Assembly (NCBI GenBank): GCA_914767885.1
Contig: CAJZBQ010000028.1
Span: 186,001 to 250,000 of the forward strand
Origin: Blepharisma stoltei
Lineage: Eukaryota; Ciliophora; Heterotrichea; Heterotrichida; Blepharismidae
Length of the DNA: 64,000 nucleotides
Reading direction: 5' to 3'
The notes beneath the pieces are model-generated. The model had not been told where the DNA came from. It worked only from the letters and a program-made list of their open reading frames with translations, and did not search any database. Numbering within the stretch: position 1 is the stretch's first letter; every line of letters begins with the position of its first letter. Made by a program: the position numbers and the translations under genes. Shown one piece after another: positions 44,571-55,200 of the stretch.

Positions 44571-46562
44571 TTATATTCATGCACCTTTTTCTATTTTCCT
44601 ACCAATATAATCACTGATATTTCCTTCAATCAAGACACTTTCAATTTCAAACTTTTCATTTGAATCCCTCATCTGTATTAAGCTATCTTTCCATTGCAAA
44701 AATCGTCTATTTTGGTAACTATTAGGCAGCTGCTTAAACTGAGATCTGTCTACCAATTTTTCTATTAACTTAATATCCCCATTTGTTAAAGGTAAAGGGT
44801 TTCCTTGGCAATCCCCAAAGTGAATTCCAAGTCAATGAGAAAATGGTAGCGCCAAACTGTCACATTCTCCCGACAATTTAAATGAACCAAATGTATAAGT
44901 ACAAAGAATCTGAAACCCATGTGGGTCAAAATCAGTCAAAATAAAGACAGGAATTCAGCCTCTTTCTTCAATAATTCTTCTAGCGAACTCTCTTGTCACT
45001 AAATCCGGGTATCCACACCCAGTTAGTCCTATTGCATTATAAGAATCAAAAAAATGCTCATCTACTAGTCTACTAACCCACACCTCCGTGAGCGAAACAA
45101 AAATATTTTGTAGCTCACGGAGAGGGATTAATTTTTTTATAAATTTTTATAGTATTTAATTTAAAAATTGAAAACAAAAATTATTTTAATTTGAAAAATT
45201 TAAGTTTTAAAATGCAAGCTGTTTAAATTCAACAGAGTTTTCATTATAATAAATTATCACTTATATATCAAAATTATTTTTATAATTAAAAAAATTCATT
45301 TAGGGCACAGAGAGTGGTTCTTACCCAAAAGTAGGGATTTTTCCAATGGTTTTTGTTCATTCACTGAGGGAGGGAAAGTAAGAACTGTATCTTTTTCAAT
45401 TATGATAATAAATTCTGCATCAGTCTCTATATTAGAAACAACGTCCATATCTGGAGGTATTTTGCATACTCTATTACCGACTTGTACTTGAACCTCAGAA
45501 TCACAATAAGATACATTTCCAGCTATCAATCCTTTTCCTGCACTAATAATATTAAGTCTATTCCTAGGCACTTGCAAAAGAGAAGCAGCTTGTTCTATAG
45601 CAGAATCTGAATTATTTTGCTTTCCAAACAGCTTAGGATCTTGATAATAAATTTCTCGCTTACTCCCCCCCCATCCTTGATCGAACGATTGACTGTAAAA
45701 ATTCCTAAAAATTGGGGAAATTAACCCCCATCCTCGATCGAACGATTTTCATATCATGCAAATTTTTATATATATAAAAATATATTAGTTATCAAAAGCT
45801 TGGGAAGATGTGCATAATGAAGTTGTTTTCAGAGACTTTGAGACGACAGAAAGCTTCGGAATCAACCATCCGAAGTGATTTAGTCATCAACCTAGGCTTA
45901 AAAAACTTAATAATCTAATAAAATAGAGATTTTTTAAAATTTTTAAAAAAAAAATTTAATTTAATAAGGAACAAATTAAAATTTATACAGTTTAAAGGGG
46001 TAACAAATAGATCAAAATATTAAAAATTGGTATTTTTATGAAATTAATTAAATTTTTTGCTGTAAAAATAATTATTAAATACTCTTAACCCTCTTATTTA
46101 AAAGTAAATAAAAAAAATATATATACTATTTTATATATAAAATTTTTTTTAAACCCCCATCCTTGATCGAACGATGGCGAGTCGTTCGATCAAGGATGGG
46201 GGGGAGTTAGTTGATTTTGTTCCATCTTGAAGATTTATATATATAATTTCTAAAACCTTCATAAGTCTTGCATATCTTTTTGTACTTTTTGCATTGCCTA
46301 CCGTTATTGTTTGAAAATTTGACTGACTTAGTCTATTTACCCCAGTAGCTGGATCATACTCTGTATTTTTCGAATTTTGCAGAAAATTAAACGATGGGCT
46401 TTGTGCTGTGAAAACCTGTGTGACCGCCCTTATCACCAAATCTTCAATTCTCTCCATAATTTCCTGTGCCGGTACATGCTGCGAAAACTGTGACAAATTT
46501 GGTATATCTTGTTTATATTTCGTCCAAAACTGAAAACTGAGCTCTGCTAAAGAATTCAGCAT
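44571..46562 (-). CDS. SPO11: SPO11 / topoisomerase VI A subunit-like, meiotic double-strand-break protein
   Basis: Makes the DNA breaks that start meiotic recombination. ATG at 46562; two IESs (45661-46207, 45074-45378) leave 1140 nt, 379 residues, TAA at 44571-44573. The 5Y-CAP motif reads KREIYYQDPKLF, with the catalytic Tyr in the pair YY, directly at the first IES junction (GTKST-KREIYY). Then RLNIISAGKGLIAGN, IIIIEKDTVL (Mg-binding Glu), LTGCGYPD, the second metal motif FILTDFDPHGFQI and the conserved SHWLGI with W as TGA. All catalytic residues are present. Its start is 46 bp from the divergent CLUAP1 start. Confidence 0.93.
45074..45378 (+). mobile_element. Family-1-like IES in SPO11 (305 bp)
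   Basis: Left hairpin CCTCCGTGAGCGAAACAAAA..TTTTGTAGCTCACGGAG, AT core with TTATCACTTATATATC, right terminus GTTCATTCACTGAGGGAGGG. TA at 45074-45075 and 45379-45380. Excision joins KDTVL to SRLVDEHFF. Confidence 0.88.
45661..46207. mobile_element. Family-2 IES (CCATCCTTGATCGAACGAT), 547 bp, in SPO11
   Basis: Ends like family 1 in layout (TTA, C-run, hairpin and subterminal repeat, G-run, TTA) but with an unrelated repeat: CCATCCTTGATCGAACGATT at the left, CCCATCCTCGATCGAACG subterminal, and a hairpin CGATGGCGAGTCG at the right. AT-rich core. TA at 45661-45662 and 46208-46209. Confidence 0.88.
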
Positions 46563-46608
46563 GAAGATATTTATTTAAATCTCCTTAATAATACCGCTCT
46601 ATATAAAT

Positions 46609-47932
46609 ATGTCTTTCCGAGAAATCAGGAACTTTTGTGAAATCATGCGTTCATTAGGCTACTCACGTATTATTTCGATGGAAAATTTCCGAACCCCGAA
46701 TTTCGAGCTGGTGGCCGATATATTGGATTGGCTTCTTTTAAGGTAAACTTTAGATAGGGTTGACCCTGAGTGTGATATTCCAAATGATATTGAAGAAGAA
46801 AGACAAAGAATAAACTTCATTACGAACGTCGCTAAGTTTTTCTTATCAAAAACCAGAATAAAGCTGAATTTAAGGAAGCTTTATGAAGCTAACGGGTATG
46901 CAGTCAGAGAACTATTGAAAATTGCGACGATGCTTTATAAGGCACAATCATCATCGTCAAAAACTGACGAAGAATCTTGTAAGATATAGCTAGTGATGGA
47001 CATTGCTATGAGCTCGAAGCTGCAAAACCTTAAGACTGCACATGGCTTGGCTACTCAGATTACTGATACAGGCGCCAAACTATTTGATTTATTATCGAAA
47101 GAAAAAGAATTGAGGGATGCAAGGGAAAAAGCATTAGGATTTCTAGATATACCGCTTATATAAAGATGAGATAAAAGGAGATCTGCAATATTATAATAGA
47201 AATTACTTTAATTTTTAGTATAATAGAAAACCATTCATATATAAAAAGCATAATATTTCAAGGAATTTAGACTCTAATGCAGAACAAGAATACATAAGAA
47301 AATGCATCAGAGATATCATACAAAGCCAAACTGGCAACTTGGCACAGATGGAAAAAATGCTTGAAGAGCTCGAAAACGACGAAAAAACACTTGAAGCAAA
47401 AATAAAGAAAAGAACAGGAGAGCTGGAAAGGGCTGAAAAACGGATGAAGTCTCTACAGACTGTCAGGCCTGGGTATATGGATGAATATGAAAGGCTGGAA
47501 CAAGAAATTGAAAAATTATACGAAGTTTATGTAGTCAGGTTCAGAAATCTAGCCTATTTGGAACATGATTTAGATGAATACAGCCAAAAAGAAGAAGAAA
47601 AATCCAAACAAATTTCAGAATCTCTAAACCAGGAAAGGAATGAAATTATGGAAACCCAGAAAAGAAGATTAATTGGGGATGGCGAATTTGAAGAAGGGGA
47701 CATTGAGCAGAATCCTCCTAAAGGAAAAGCTGGGAATAATAATGCTGGCAGCAATAGAGAAAGACCGATGGAAGCTAGACAAAATAATAGAAGGCAGCCG
47801 AAACAAGAAGAAAGTGACGAAAGTGATTTAATTGATGAAGATGAAGAAGAAGGATCACTAGAGGTAGATGAAGAAGGCTCTGAAGAAGAGCTAGAAGAGG
47901 AAGAAAGTGACTCAATTGATAATGACTTTTAA
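46609..47932 (+). CDS. CLUAP1: CLUAP1 / IFT38 (qilin, DYF-3), intraflagellar-transport B protein
   Basis: IFT-B complex subunit needed for ciliary assembly. ATG at 46609; 15-nt introns at 46743-46757 and 46979-46993 and a 79-bp IES at 47159-47237. The spliced length is 1215 nt, 404 residues, close to the animal length. CH-like N-terminal domain: [36 protein letters not shown], and [10 protein letters not shown].. ARKLYEANG-type segments. Coiled coil with the family hallmark [27 protein letters not shown]. The C-terminus is very acidic ([21 protein letters not shown]), as in other CLUAP1 proteins. TAA stop. Confidence 0.95.
47159..47237. mobile_element. Short IES in CLUAP1 (79 bp)
   Basis: TATA at both ends (47159-47162, 47238-47241). 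Removal joins LDIPLI to [13 protein letters not shown] and eliminates a TAA. The exact junction residues are ambiguous by the TATA repeat. Confidence 0.7.
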
Positions 47933-48131
47933 AATCTTCTAACTAAAAATTAATTTATTTATCATTATAATCAACCAAATATAATAACTTTATCCATTTT
48001 TTACATAATGCCAATTTAATCCATTGATTCAAAGCCATTTTTAAACACATCAATTTACCATTTTGTATATCGTAATTCTACATCTCTAAATTTAAAATAA
48101 AATCGGGGGCATCGTTTCTTATAATTAATAA

Positions 48132-48545
48132 ATGGCAAGAACTAAACAAACAGCTCGTAAAACTCCAGCTGGGAAAACCCCAAAGAAGCATCTAGCCACC
48201 AAAGCAGCTAAAAAGGTGTCAGCAGTCACCACTTCAGGTGTTAAAAAACCTCACAGATTCAGACCAGGGACTGTAGCCTTAAGAGAAATCAGAAAATATC
48301 AAAAAAGCACTGAGCTTTTGGTCAGAAAGCTCCCGTTCCAAAGACTTGTAAGAGAAATTGCCCAAGAATTCAAAACTGACCTCAGATTCCAGTCTTCTGC
48401 AGTTTTAGCACTTCAAGAAGCAGCTGAAGCTTACCTCGTTGGACTTTTTGAAGATACTAATCTTTGTGCGATCCATGGGAAAAGAGTTACGATTATGCCA
48501 AGAGATATGCAGCTTGCTCGCAGAATTAGAGGCGAAAGAACTTAA
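48132..48545 (+). CDS. Histone H3 (copy b)
   Basis: 137 residues, no insert. Tail [20 protein letters not shown], then [23 protein letters not shown] and a canonical fold through [26 protein letters not shown]. Like copy a it has Thr-Pro after Lys9 instead of Ser-Thr, but the spacing to the next Lys is normal, so this looks like the more standard H3 and copy a the more derived one. TAA stop. It lies 46 kb from copy a in the same window. Confidence 0.95.
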   Translation: MARTKQTARKTPAGKTPKKHLATKAAKKVSAVTTSGVKKPHRFRPGTVALREIRKYQKSTELLVRKLPFQRLVREIAQEFKTDLRFQSSAVLALQEAAEAYLVGLFEDTNLCAIHGKRVTIMPRDMQLARRIRGERT

Positions 48546-48809
48546 TTTAGGTTAATTCATATATTGTAGAAAATGTTGTAATTTAATAAATAAATAGCAA
48601 ACAAGCTAAAGTAAAATCATCAAGTAATGATGGAAAATTGCGATCGGAGAGGCTTTCGAAATAAGTAGGAATATATAGAAATTTGAGTGTAGAAATACCA
48701 AAATGATTTCTTTCTAGTATTCATATAAAAAATAATAGAAAATAAATATTATACAATAGAGTGTTCATAACAGTTATTTCTTAAAAATAATTATTTATAG
48801 TTTGTTTAA

Positions 48810-49998
48810 TTAAATATTCGTTAAAGAATTTAATTTTGCACATGTCTCTTCAAGGAGTCCTAACAAAGTATCTTCAGAGTTTTCCCTTTCATTTCTTTCT
48901 TGTTCAATCTCGTTTTTAATTTTCGCAATCAAGTCTTGGAGCATCACAAGCATAGCTTCTTCAGTATCCTCCCTTGCTTTACTCTCATTTTCCATCACTT
49001 CTTGCATTTTACCGACACTTTCATTAATTTTTTCATTTAATTCACCCTCTGTCTTCCCTAGCTCAATTTTGTCATTTTTCATCATTTCTTCAATTCCACT
49101 AATTTTTTCATCAAGAAAATTCTTTATGTTTTTTAATGAATCTCCTCTTAATTGACTTTCCCTTGCTAAATCTGCTTGAACTGAATTTATCCTATCATCA
49201 AATATTTTTTGAAACTTTGTATAGATATGAGAATTAAAAGTATTTTAAAATTTATAAATTTCATGCCTAGTTTTAATAGTAAATGATTACGGTCTTGAAA
49301 TAAAATTTTTCAATTATTACAAATGTGTATATCTGAGTCTCTTTTTTCTTGATCAGATTCACTGAGCAGGCGTTTAAGGGCTAGTTCAAGATTAGTTAAT
49401 TCATTGACTTTAGAATCAAAATAAGTTTCTCTGCTTTCTTTATATATTTAAATTTTGATCAGAATGATCAAACTAATTCTAGGATGCTACCAAGATGTCT
49501 CAGCTACTCACGATACTTGCTGTACGACCCCATTATTCAGATTTTAGCGTCATCCTCTCTCCTGTTGTTGCCGGTGGCACGAGAAAGGTCTGAGCTTTTT
49601 AAATTGTGTATGTTTGAAACTTACTCGCCTCCTGCCTTTACTGATTCTACTCTAGCCACTTTGCCTTGACCTCTGTAGAGCATCTGTGGTCGGTGCTGAG
49701 ACAGGAAAAGCCTTGTAGTAGGGAAAAACCACTTCCAGAGGGAGGAAGTATTTCTGCTTTCTTTTAAGCGAGATAAGGAATCTAAAATGGAATCTAGCTG
49801 AGCTTTGTGTGCGGAAAATTTTTTCGAATTTTGCTCTTCAGATTCCCAAAGATGATGCTCGAGATCTTTGCATTTTTGTTCAAGCTGATCAGCACGCGAG
49901 CCGTTGTCAGTTTCAAGACCAGTTTGAATTGCAGCAAGACGGCTTGATATTTGAAGAATTCGATCTTGATGAAGGCTTGAGAAGCTACTAAAACTCAT
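48810..49998 (-). CDS. SF-assemblin (striated fibre protein)
   Basis: Coiled-coil protein of striated rootlets and kinetodesmal-type fibres. ATG at 49998; non-helical head (MSFSSFSSLHQDRILQISSRL), then continuous heptads (LEQKCKDLEHHLWESEEQNSK; DEKISGIEEMMKNDKIELGK), ending LLEETCAKLNSLTNI and TAA. Two inserts: a 74-bp IES (49241-49314) joining DIHICN to TFNSHIYTKF, and a 311-bp TSD-flanked element joining LSRLKESR to ETYFDSKVNEL. Removing the latter with one 12-bp repeat gives 264 codons including the stop (263 residues, near the family's usual size). Removal between the flanking TAs would instead shift the frame. Confidence 0.85.
49241..49314. mobile_element. Short IES in SF-assemblin (74-77 bp)
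   Basis: TA at 49241-49242 and 49315-49316 or 49318-49319. Both choices keep the frame. AT-rich, no repeat. Confidence 0.7.
49442..49752. mobile_element. TSD-flanked retroposon-like element (family D, 311 bp) in SF-assemblin
   Basis: Perfect direct repeats TCTGCTTTCTTT at 49430-49441 and 49753-49764. G+C-richer body starting ATATATTTAAATTTTG. Unlike the other TSD elements the repeat contains no TA; the nearest TAs leave 3 versus 4 T residues and would shift the SF-assemblin frame by one. Confidence 0.8.
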
Positions 49999-50218
49999 AT
50001 AATTATAGGCCTGGGAAATATTTACATATTTAAATCATTGGGATAAGGTCTGCCTTTATAATAGCATACATGCTTAAGCTTTTAGACATGTCATTAAGAA
50101 TATTAGTCCCAAATTTATAATGCATTAAAATATAACAATTGCTAATTCTTTATCTATTTTATATATTTTATTCCTACTTACATTATAATTATCAATTCAG
50201 AAAAATATTCCAATTATA

Positions 50219-51695
50219 TTAGTACCTAGGAACAAATCTTGCAAAATAGCTTTCTAAAAATTTCCCATGATCAAATTGGTCTGCTTTATCATTAAAAGTA
50301 ACGATATACTTTTCATAGAGCTCATCTTCCAGATAATGAGCCAAATAAGCACTCATTATCACATCCGCCTCAGTTTTACTGATAAGTCTATCATTGATGT
50401 CCCCTCTAATCAATATTATTTCTTTGCTAATTGTAAGTTCGTCATAAAAAGAAAGCCCAAATGAAGCAGTAGCATTCTCATGTTGGGCTTCATAATCAGG
50501 GAGGTAATAAAATAAACCTAGTTTGTCTACATATCTGGCTGTAAGGAAGAAAATATTTCCTCTCCTTCTGATTGGGAAGATAAATAATGGATGCTTTAGT
50601 GCTCTGATGGAGAAATGTGTGTAATAAAGATTAGCCAGGACCATTGAAGTACAGTTAGGACGGACTGCATGGTATTCATTTCAGATTGAAGCTACTGCCT
50701 TGGGATCTTGGTTTTGGAGGAGGTTTACCTTACTCCCCCCCTCCGTGAGTAAACAAAAAAAATTTTGTTCACTCACGGAGGTTAATTTTTTTTTTCAAAA
50801 AAAATTTATATAGAAATTTTATAGAATTTTTTTTTCGAAATTTTAAAAAAAATCCTAATTTGCAAAAAATTGGGAAGCAAATATATATTTAATTTATAAA
50901 ATTTATGTTTTAAAATAAAACAGAAATTAGCTCGAGGTTTCATTATACTAATTATCTAATTCTAATTAATTATAACGTTTAACGTCCACTACGGGGTAGA
51001 CTATCCCCAGGCCCGCCACTTGCCTTTCGCCGCACCGGGCCAACAGGTTGCTGGGCCAACCCATCTCGATCACCAAGATGCGCCTAGGGCAAATGTCACC
51101 GGCTTTGACGGCTCATGAGTGAGCTACTTGCTTCTGTACATGGGTTGCCTTTCCGAAAATCCAAAAAATGGATTTTCTGGTCGGCTCTCGGCAAAAAGGA
51201 AAAACATGCAGCCTGGGACGTAACGCCCAGTTTCACGCTAGGGAGTTGCCCGATTGGTCCTTAAGACTCTGCTTGGCTTCCCCTTTCCAACTGACATGCC
51301 TTCCTTCCCCACGAGGAAAAAACCAGCCCTGAAAATAGACTTGGACTAGGCTCTGAACACAACCAGAATTGCTTACCTAGCATTGCTGTCCCTTTCTGAG
51401 CTGGCAAAACCTTGCCGGATATAATTAAATATGAGTCGAGGCTGCATGGCTGGGAGACCATGCCCAGACGAAGACGCCATATTTAATTATATCATTATAC
51501 AATTATCACTTATATATCAATTTTTTTTCTATTAATAAATTTTTGTTCACTCACTGAGGATGGGTTTTTGGGCAAAAAATAGGGGTTTTTCCAATGGTTT
51601 TGTTCAATCATGGGGGGGGGGGAGTTAGCGACTTCTTCGAGAGTTTTCGGAAAAGGAGAAATGAATGCGAATAATCGCTTGACTATCATTTTCAT
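50219..51695 (-). CDS. ATP11-type F1-ATPase assembly chaperone (ATPAF1)
   Basis: Mitochondrial chaperone that binds free F1 beta subunits. ATG at 51695 (MKMIVKRLFAF, a basic presequence-like start); removal of the 895-bp IES leaves 582 nt, 193 residues, TAA at 50219-50221. Family features: a helix with DPKAVASIWNEYHAVRPN (W is TGA), a strand with HPLFIFPIRRRGNIFFL (compare the P.F..P.PR..G.. core of ATP11) and a C-terminal FNDKADQFDHGKFLESYF. The protein is short for the family, which usually has 230-330 residues, mostly by lacking N-terminal length. Confidence 0.8.
50731..51625 (+). mobile_element. Composite IES: family-1 MITE (895 bp) carrying an inserted family-B element
   Basis: Outer MITE in canonical orientation: hairpin GTGAGTAAACAAAA..TTTTGTTCACTCACGGAG, AT core, subterminal and terminal repeats, TTA at both ends (TA 50731-50732 and 51626-51627). 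The core is interrupted at CATTATACTAATTATC by a second element. Excision joins TLEEVA to KVNLLQNQD in ATP11. Confidence 0.9.
50957..51492 (-). mobile_element. Retroposon-like element, family B copy 2 (536 bp), nested in a MITE
   Basis: TSD CATTATACTAATTATC (50941-50956) and CATTATACAATTATC (51493-51507), both matching the undisrupted family-1 core. It carries the same terminal hairpin as the Rab11 IES (TATAATTAAATATG..CATATTTAATTATA, 51420-51490) and an alignable body (for example GCAAGGTTTTGCCAGCTCAG against GCAAGGTTTTACATCTCAG). Confidence 0.85.
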
Positions 51696-52277
51696 AATAA
51701 ATTTGATAGTAAAGTGAAATGGATTTGATGCTTATAATAAATAAACTATGCTACAAGCAATGATATTTGATTAAAAGACAATGTAAATTTATTACTTTTT
51801 AAGCTTACTTTTATATTTTTGCATAAAGACTGCTTAGATTTTTGATGATTCTTTGAAATCAAAATACAAAAAATCTTATGGGAATCTTAATTTATCCTCA
51901 AAAATAGGAGAAGGTTATGATTAAGACTTTATCAGATTAAATGATCATTAAAAAAGCATTGCTATTAATGTTTGCTATCTTAATCATATTCTTAAAGAAA
52001 TTCTACCTTATTTAATAATATTGAAAATATTTTTCACCTAAATTTCTAATTTTTTTAAATATTTAATAAAAATGCCACACATGAATAAAGCTATCCCAAA
52101 AAATATAAAACATCTAACAAGATTTAAACCCATTCCCAAGTTTTCCATATAAAACAAATTTCAATCCTCCCCGTTTTAATCCTATTCTCCTTCCCTCACA
52201 TATAAAATAATCTCTCACACACTTCTTTCTAATCTCTTCGTAATAGCTAAACCCCCAGACTAATTTATATTATATAA
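51696..52277. other. Intergenic, AT-rich upstream region of the PHD/SPOC gene
   Basis: Nothing gene-like. C/T-rich tracts (CCCCGTTTTAATCC, TCTCACACACTTCTTTC) just upstream of the ATG at 52278 resemble a promoter or leader. Confidence 0.4.
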
Positions 52278-55200
52278 ATGGCTGTAGTCTATCCTCCAGG
52301 TAGCAGTTTAACAAAATTGACGTCTAATCAAGATAATTCTCTCTCTAATCCCAGCTCTTCTGATGCAATTTGCCAAGTCTGCTATGGGAAAAATCCAAAC
52401 AACTTAAAAAAGGTCGAATTTGCCATGCCAATCCACACTTGCAAAACATGCGATCTCACTGTTCACAAGGCTTGCTACGGGATATCCCCGTCTGCAGAAG
52501 CAATGTTTTTCTGTGACCGCTGCATCGAAGTTGGCCCACACGTGACCGTCAGCTGTGAAATCTGTCATCAAGTAAATGGCGCTCTAAAGAAATCTGGTGA
52601 AAAGTGGGTTCACGTCACCTGTGCTCTTTTTTCGCGATTCACACACATTGTAGACTGACTTGAAATGAAGCCTGATGCCATTCGCTCCTCAGACGCTGAT
52701 CAGTTCTGTAATGAGTGCAATCAGATAGGCCATGACACTTTCAAATGTGACGAGTGCGAAAAAAGAAGCCATGCCCTGTGCATGCTTCAGAAAGGCACTT
52801 GGAATATGTCAGGACTATTACAGAAACGGACTGAGGTGTATTGTGAAGAACACGTAGAAGGCAATGAAGAGTACTGCTTCTGTGGAAAAGGGTATGTAGA
52901 AGGGGCTCAGTACATGATTTGCTGCGATAATTGCGATACTTGGTACCATGGAGACTGCATTGGGATTACTGCACAGGTAGGGGACACTATTGAGCAATTT
53001 GTGTGCAAGTTTTGTGAGCAGTGAAATAGCACAGCCAAAAAGCTGCTGAAAGAAGATGCGACTGATAAAAAGTCAAATGCGAAGGTGTCTAAGCAGTTTG
53101 TGAACTTTAAGCTGAAGGATTGGCTGCTGCTGGCGAGAATTGTGTTTAAAAGGGCTAATAAAGCTTTGGAAGAGAGATCAAAAATTGAGGATATGGAAGA
53201 AGTCATGGAATTTGCCGCGAAATTGCCGTTTGAGGTGGCGATTTTGAGCAACTTGAATGCGAAGCTCCACAATGCGAAGATTCTGATTGGAAGGGCTAAT
53301 AGTCTTTTAGACAAAATTCATGAATATTTAGAAGAGAATGAAATCAAGGACATCCAAGAAGTAATTACTGAAGCCAGAACGATTGGAGTTCATATACCTC
53401 ATGTTGGATTTTTTATTTTTATAAAGAAAATATTTTTTAGAAATTTTATTAGGATTTATAGAAAAATATTGTTGGTTAGGGAAGCAATTCATATAAAGAG
53501 AAAGTTTTTTATTAAAATTAGACTCATGTTACTAGGCTTACACATCAAATTGAAAATTTCGAAAGAGTAAAAGAAATCAAGACTATGATTTCTAATTCTA
53601 AAAATTATTCATTTGCTGAGGCAAGGTCTTATTATGATAATCTTGTAAAACAAATGGAAAAGCCACCTAAACAGTTAGGAGAACTTAAAAATATGATTGA
53701 TTCTTGCCAGAATAAGATTTCTCTGCTGAAAAATGAGTTAAAAGAAAGCAAAGAAAATGGCTTGGAAAATAAAAAAAATACTGATTTTTTTATAGGCAAG
53801 TTAGAAGAAATTAACCCCACCCTTCGTGACGAACAAAAAATTTTTTTGTTCGCTCACAGAGAGGGGACTAAAGAAATGCCTTTTTTGATGAAAAATGAAA
53901 TTAAAGCAATAGAGGATGAGTTGAAATTGGCAGAAGACTGGGATGCTAAATTTTTAAATATTATGAAGCCTATACCGCCTGCTGATTTACAAGTTCACTT
54001 ACATGAAGCAGATGGGCTTAGTATTAAAACTCCTGCTATGAAAACTGCTCTTGAAAAATGGAAAGATTATTCCCGATGGTTCAGCCAATCTCAATCTTTT
54101 TTAAATCCAGCTGAAAAAAATGCATTACCAACAATAGAGCAGATAAATGAGCATATATGCAATGGAGATCTACATATTAGCTCATACGTTGATATCGCAG
54201 ATGTCAAACAATCGCTGCATGCAAAAATTTCTCAGGCAGAAAATTGGCACTCACAAGCAGCGGCAGCTGTTTCCACAAAAATCTCACAGCAATTGATAAA
54301 TCAACTATCCTTTATTAAAAATAATTAAAATAATATCTGGAAAAAATTTATCATTTTATATTTAATATAAAACTAATTAGGCACTATTTTTGACTAAACC
54401 TCCTTCAGAGAGCATAATAAATGATGCACAATCTTTAATCTGCAAATTCCCTGAGCTAGATTTACTTGAAAAACGAGCCCACATCAACCAAAAAATCAAT
54501 GAAACTCTCAATAAAAAGCATAGAGAAGAAGACCTTGAAATTCTTTTAAAAGATGCCTACGAATTTGACACAGATGACGAATTAATCCAATTAGTGACAT
54601 TTAAAATCCAGAGCATAAAAGAGATAAAAGAAAGAGTTCATGAAGCTTTACAAGGAGAAAACAATTCTTCAGACTTGTATTTGAAGCTATTAGAAGAGCT
54701 AAAAAATGAAAAAACTGAGCTTTTAGAAGAAAAACAACAAATTGAGGATAAAATAAAATCTCTGCAATGAATTGAACAAGTTAATGAGATTTTTGATGAG
54801 CTTGATAAATCTGCTGAGGATGTTCCAGCTAAAAAGAAAAAAGGAAACGAAATTGATACTTTGAAAAGTTTGATAGGAAAGGCTGAAAAAATTATATATA
54901 AAGATGCAAAAACTGATGGGTATTTAGAAGAGCTAGCTTTTAGGCTATGGGAATTGGAATTTAAAAGATTTGATATGTGTGATGAAATTTCGCTAGAGCA
55001 GCTTCAAGATCTTAAAATCAGAGCTTCTTATTTGAAAACACGCCAGCCTGAGTCCTTAATACAATTCCAGTCAATTTCTAAAGAAGTTGATGAAAGTGTT
55101 GCATTTTTTGAAAATTTAGCACAAACTGATATATCAGAAATTTTCAGTGGAAATGTTATAAAGACATTTAAATTAAGCTTGATCGGGGTATTTTAGAAAA

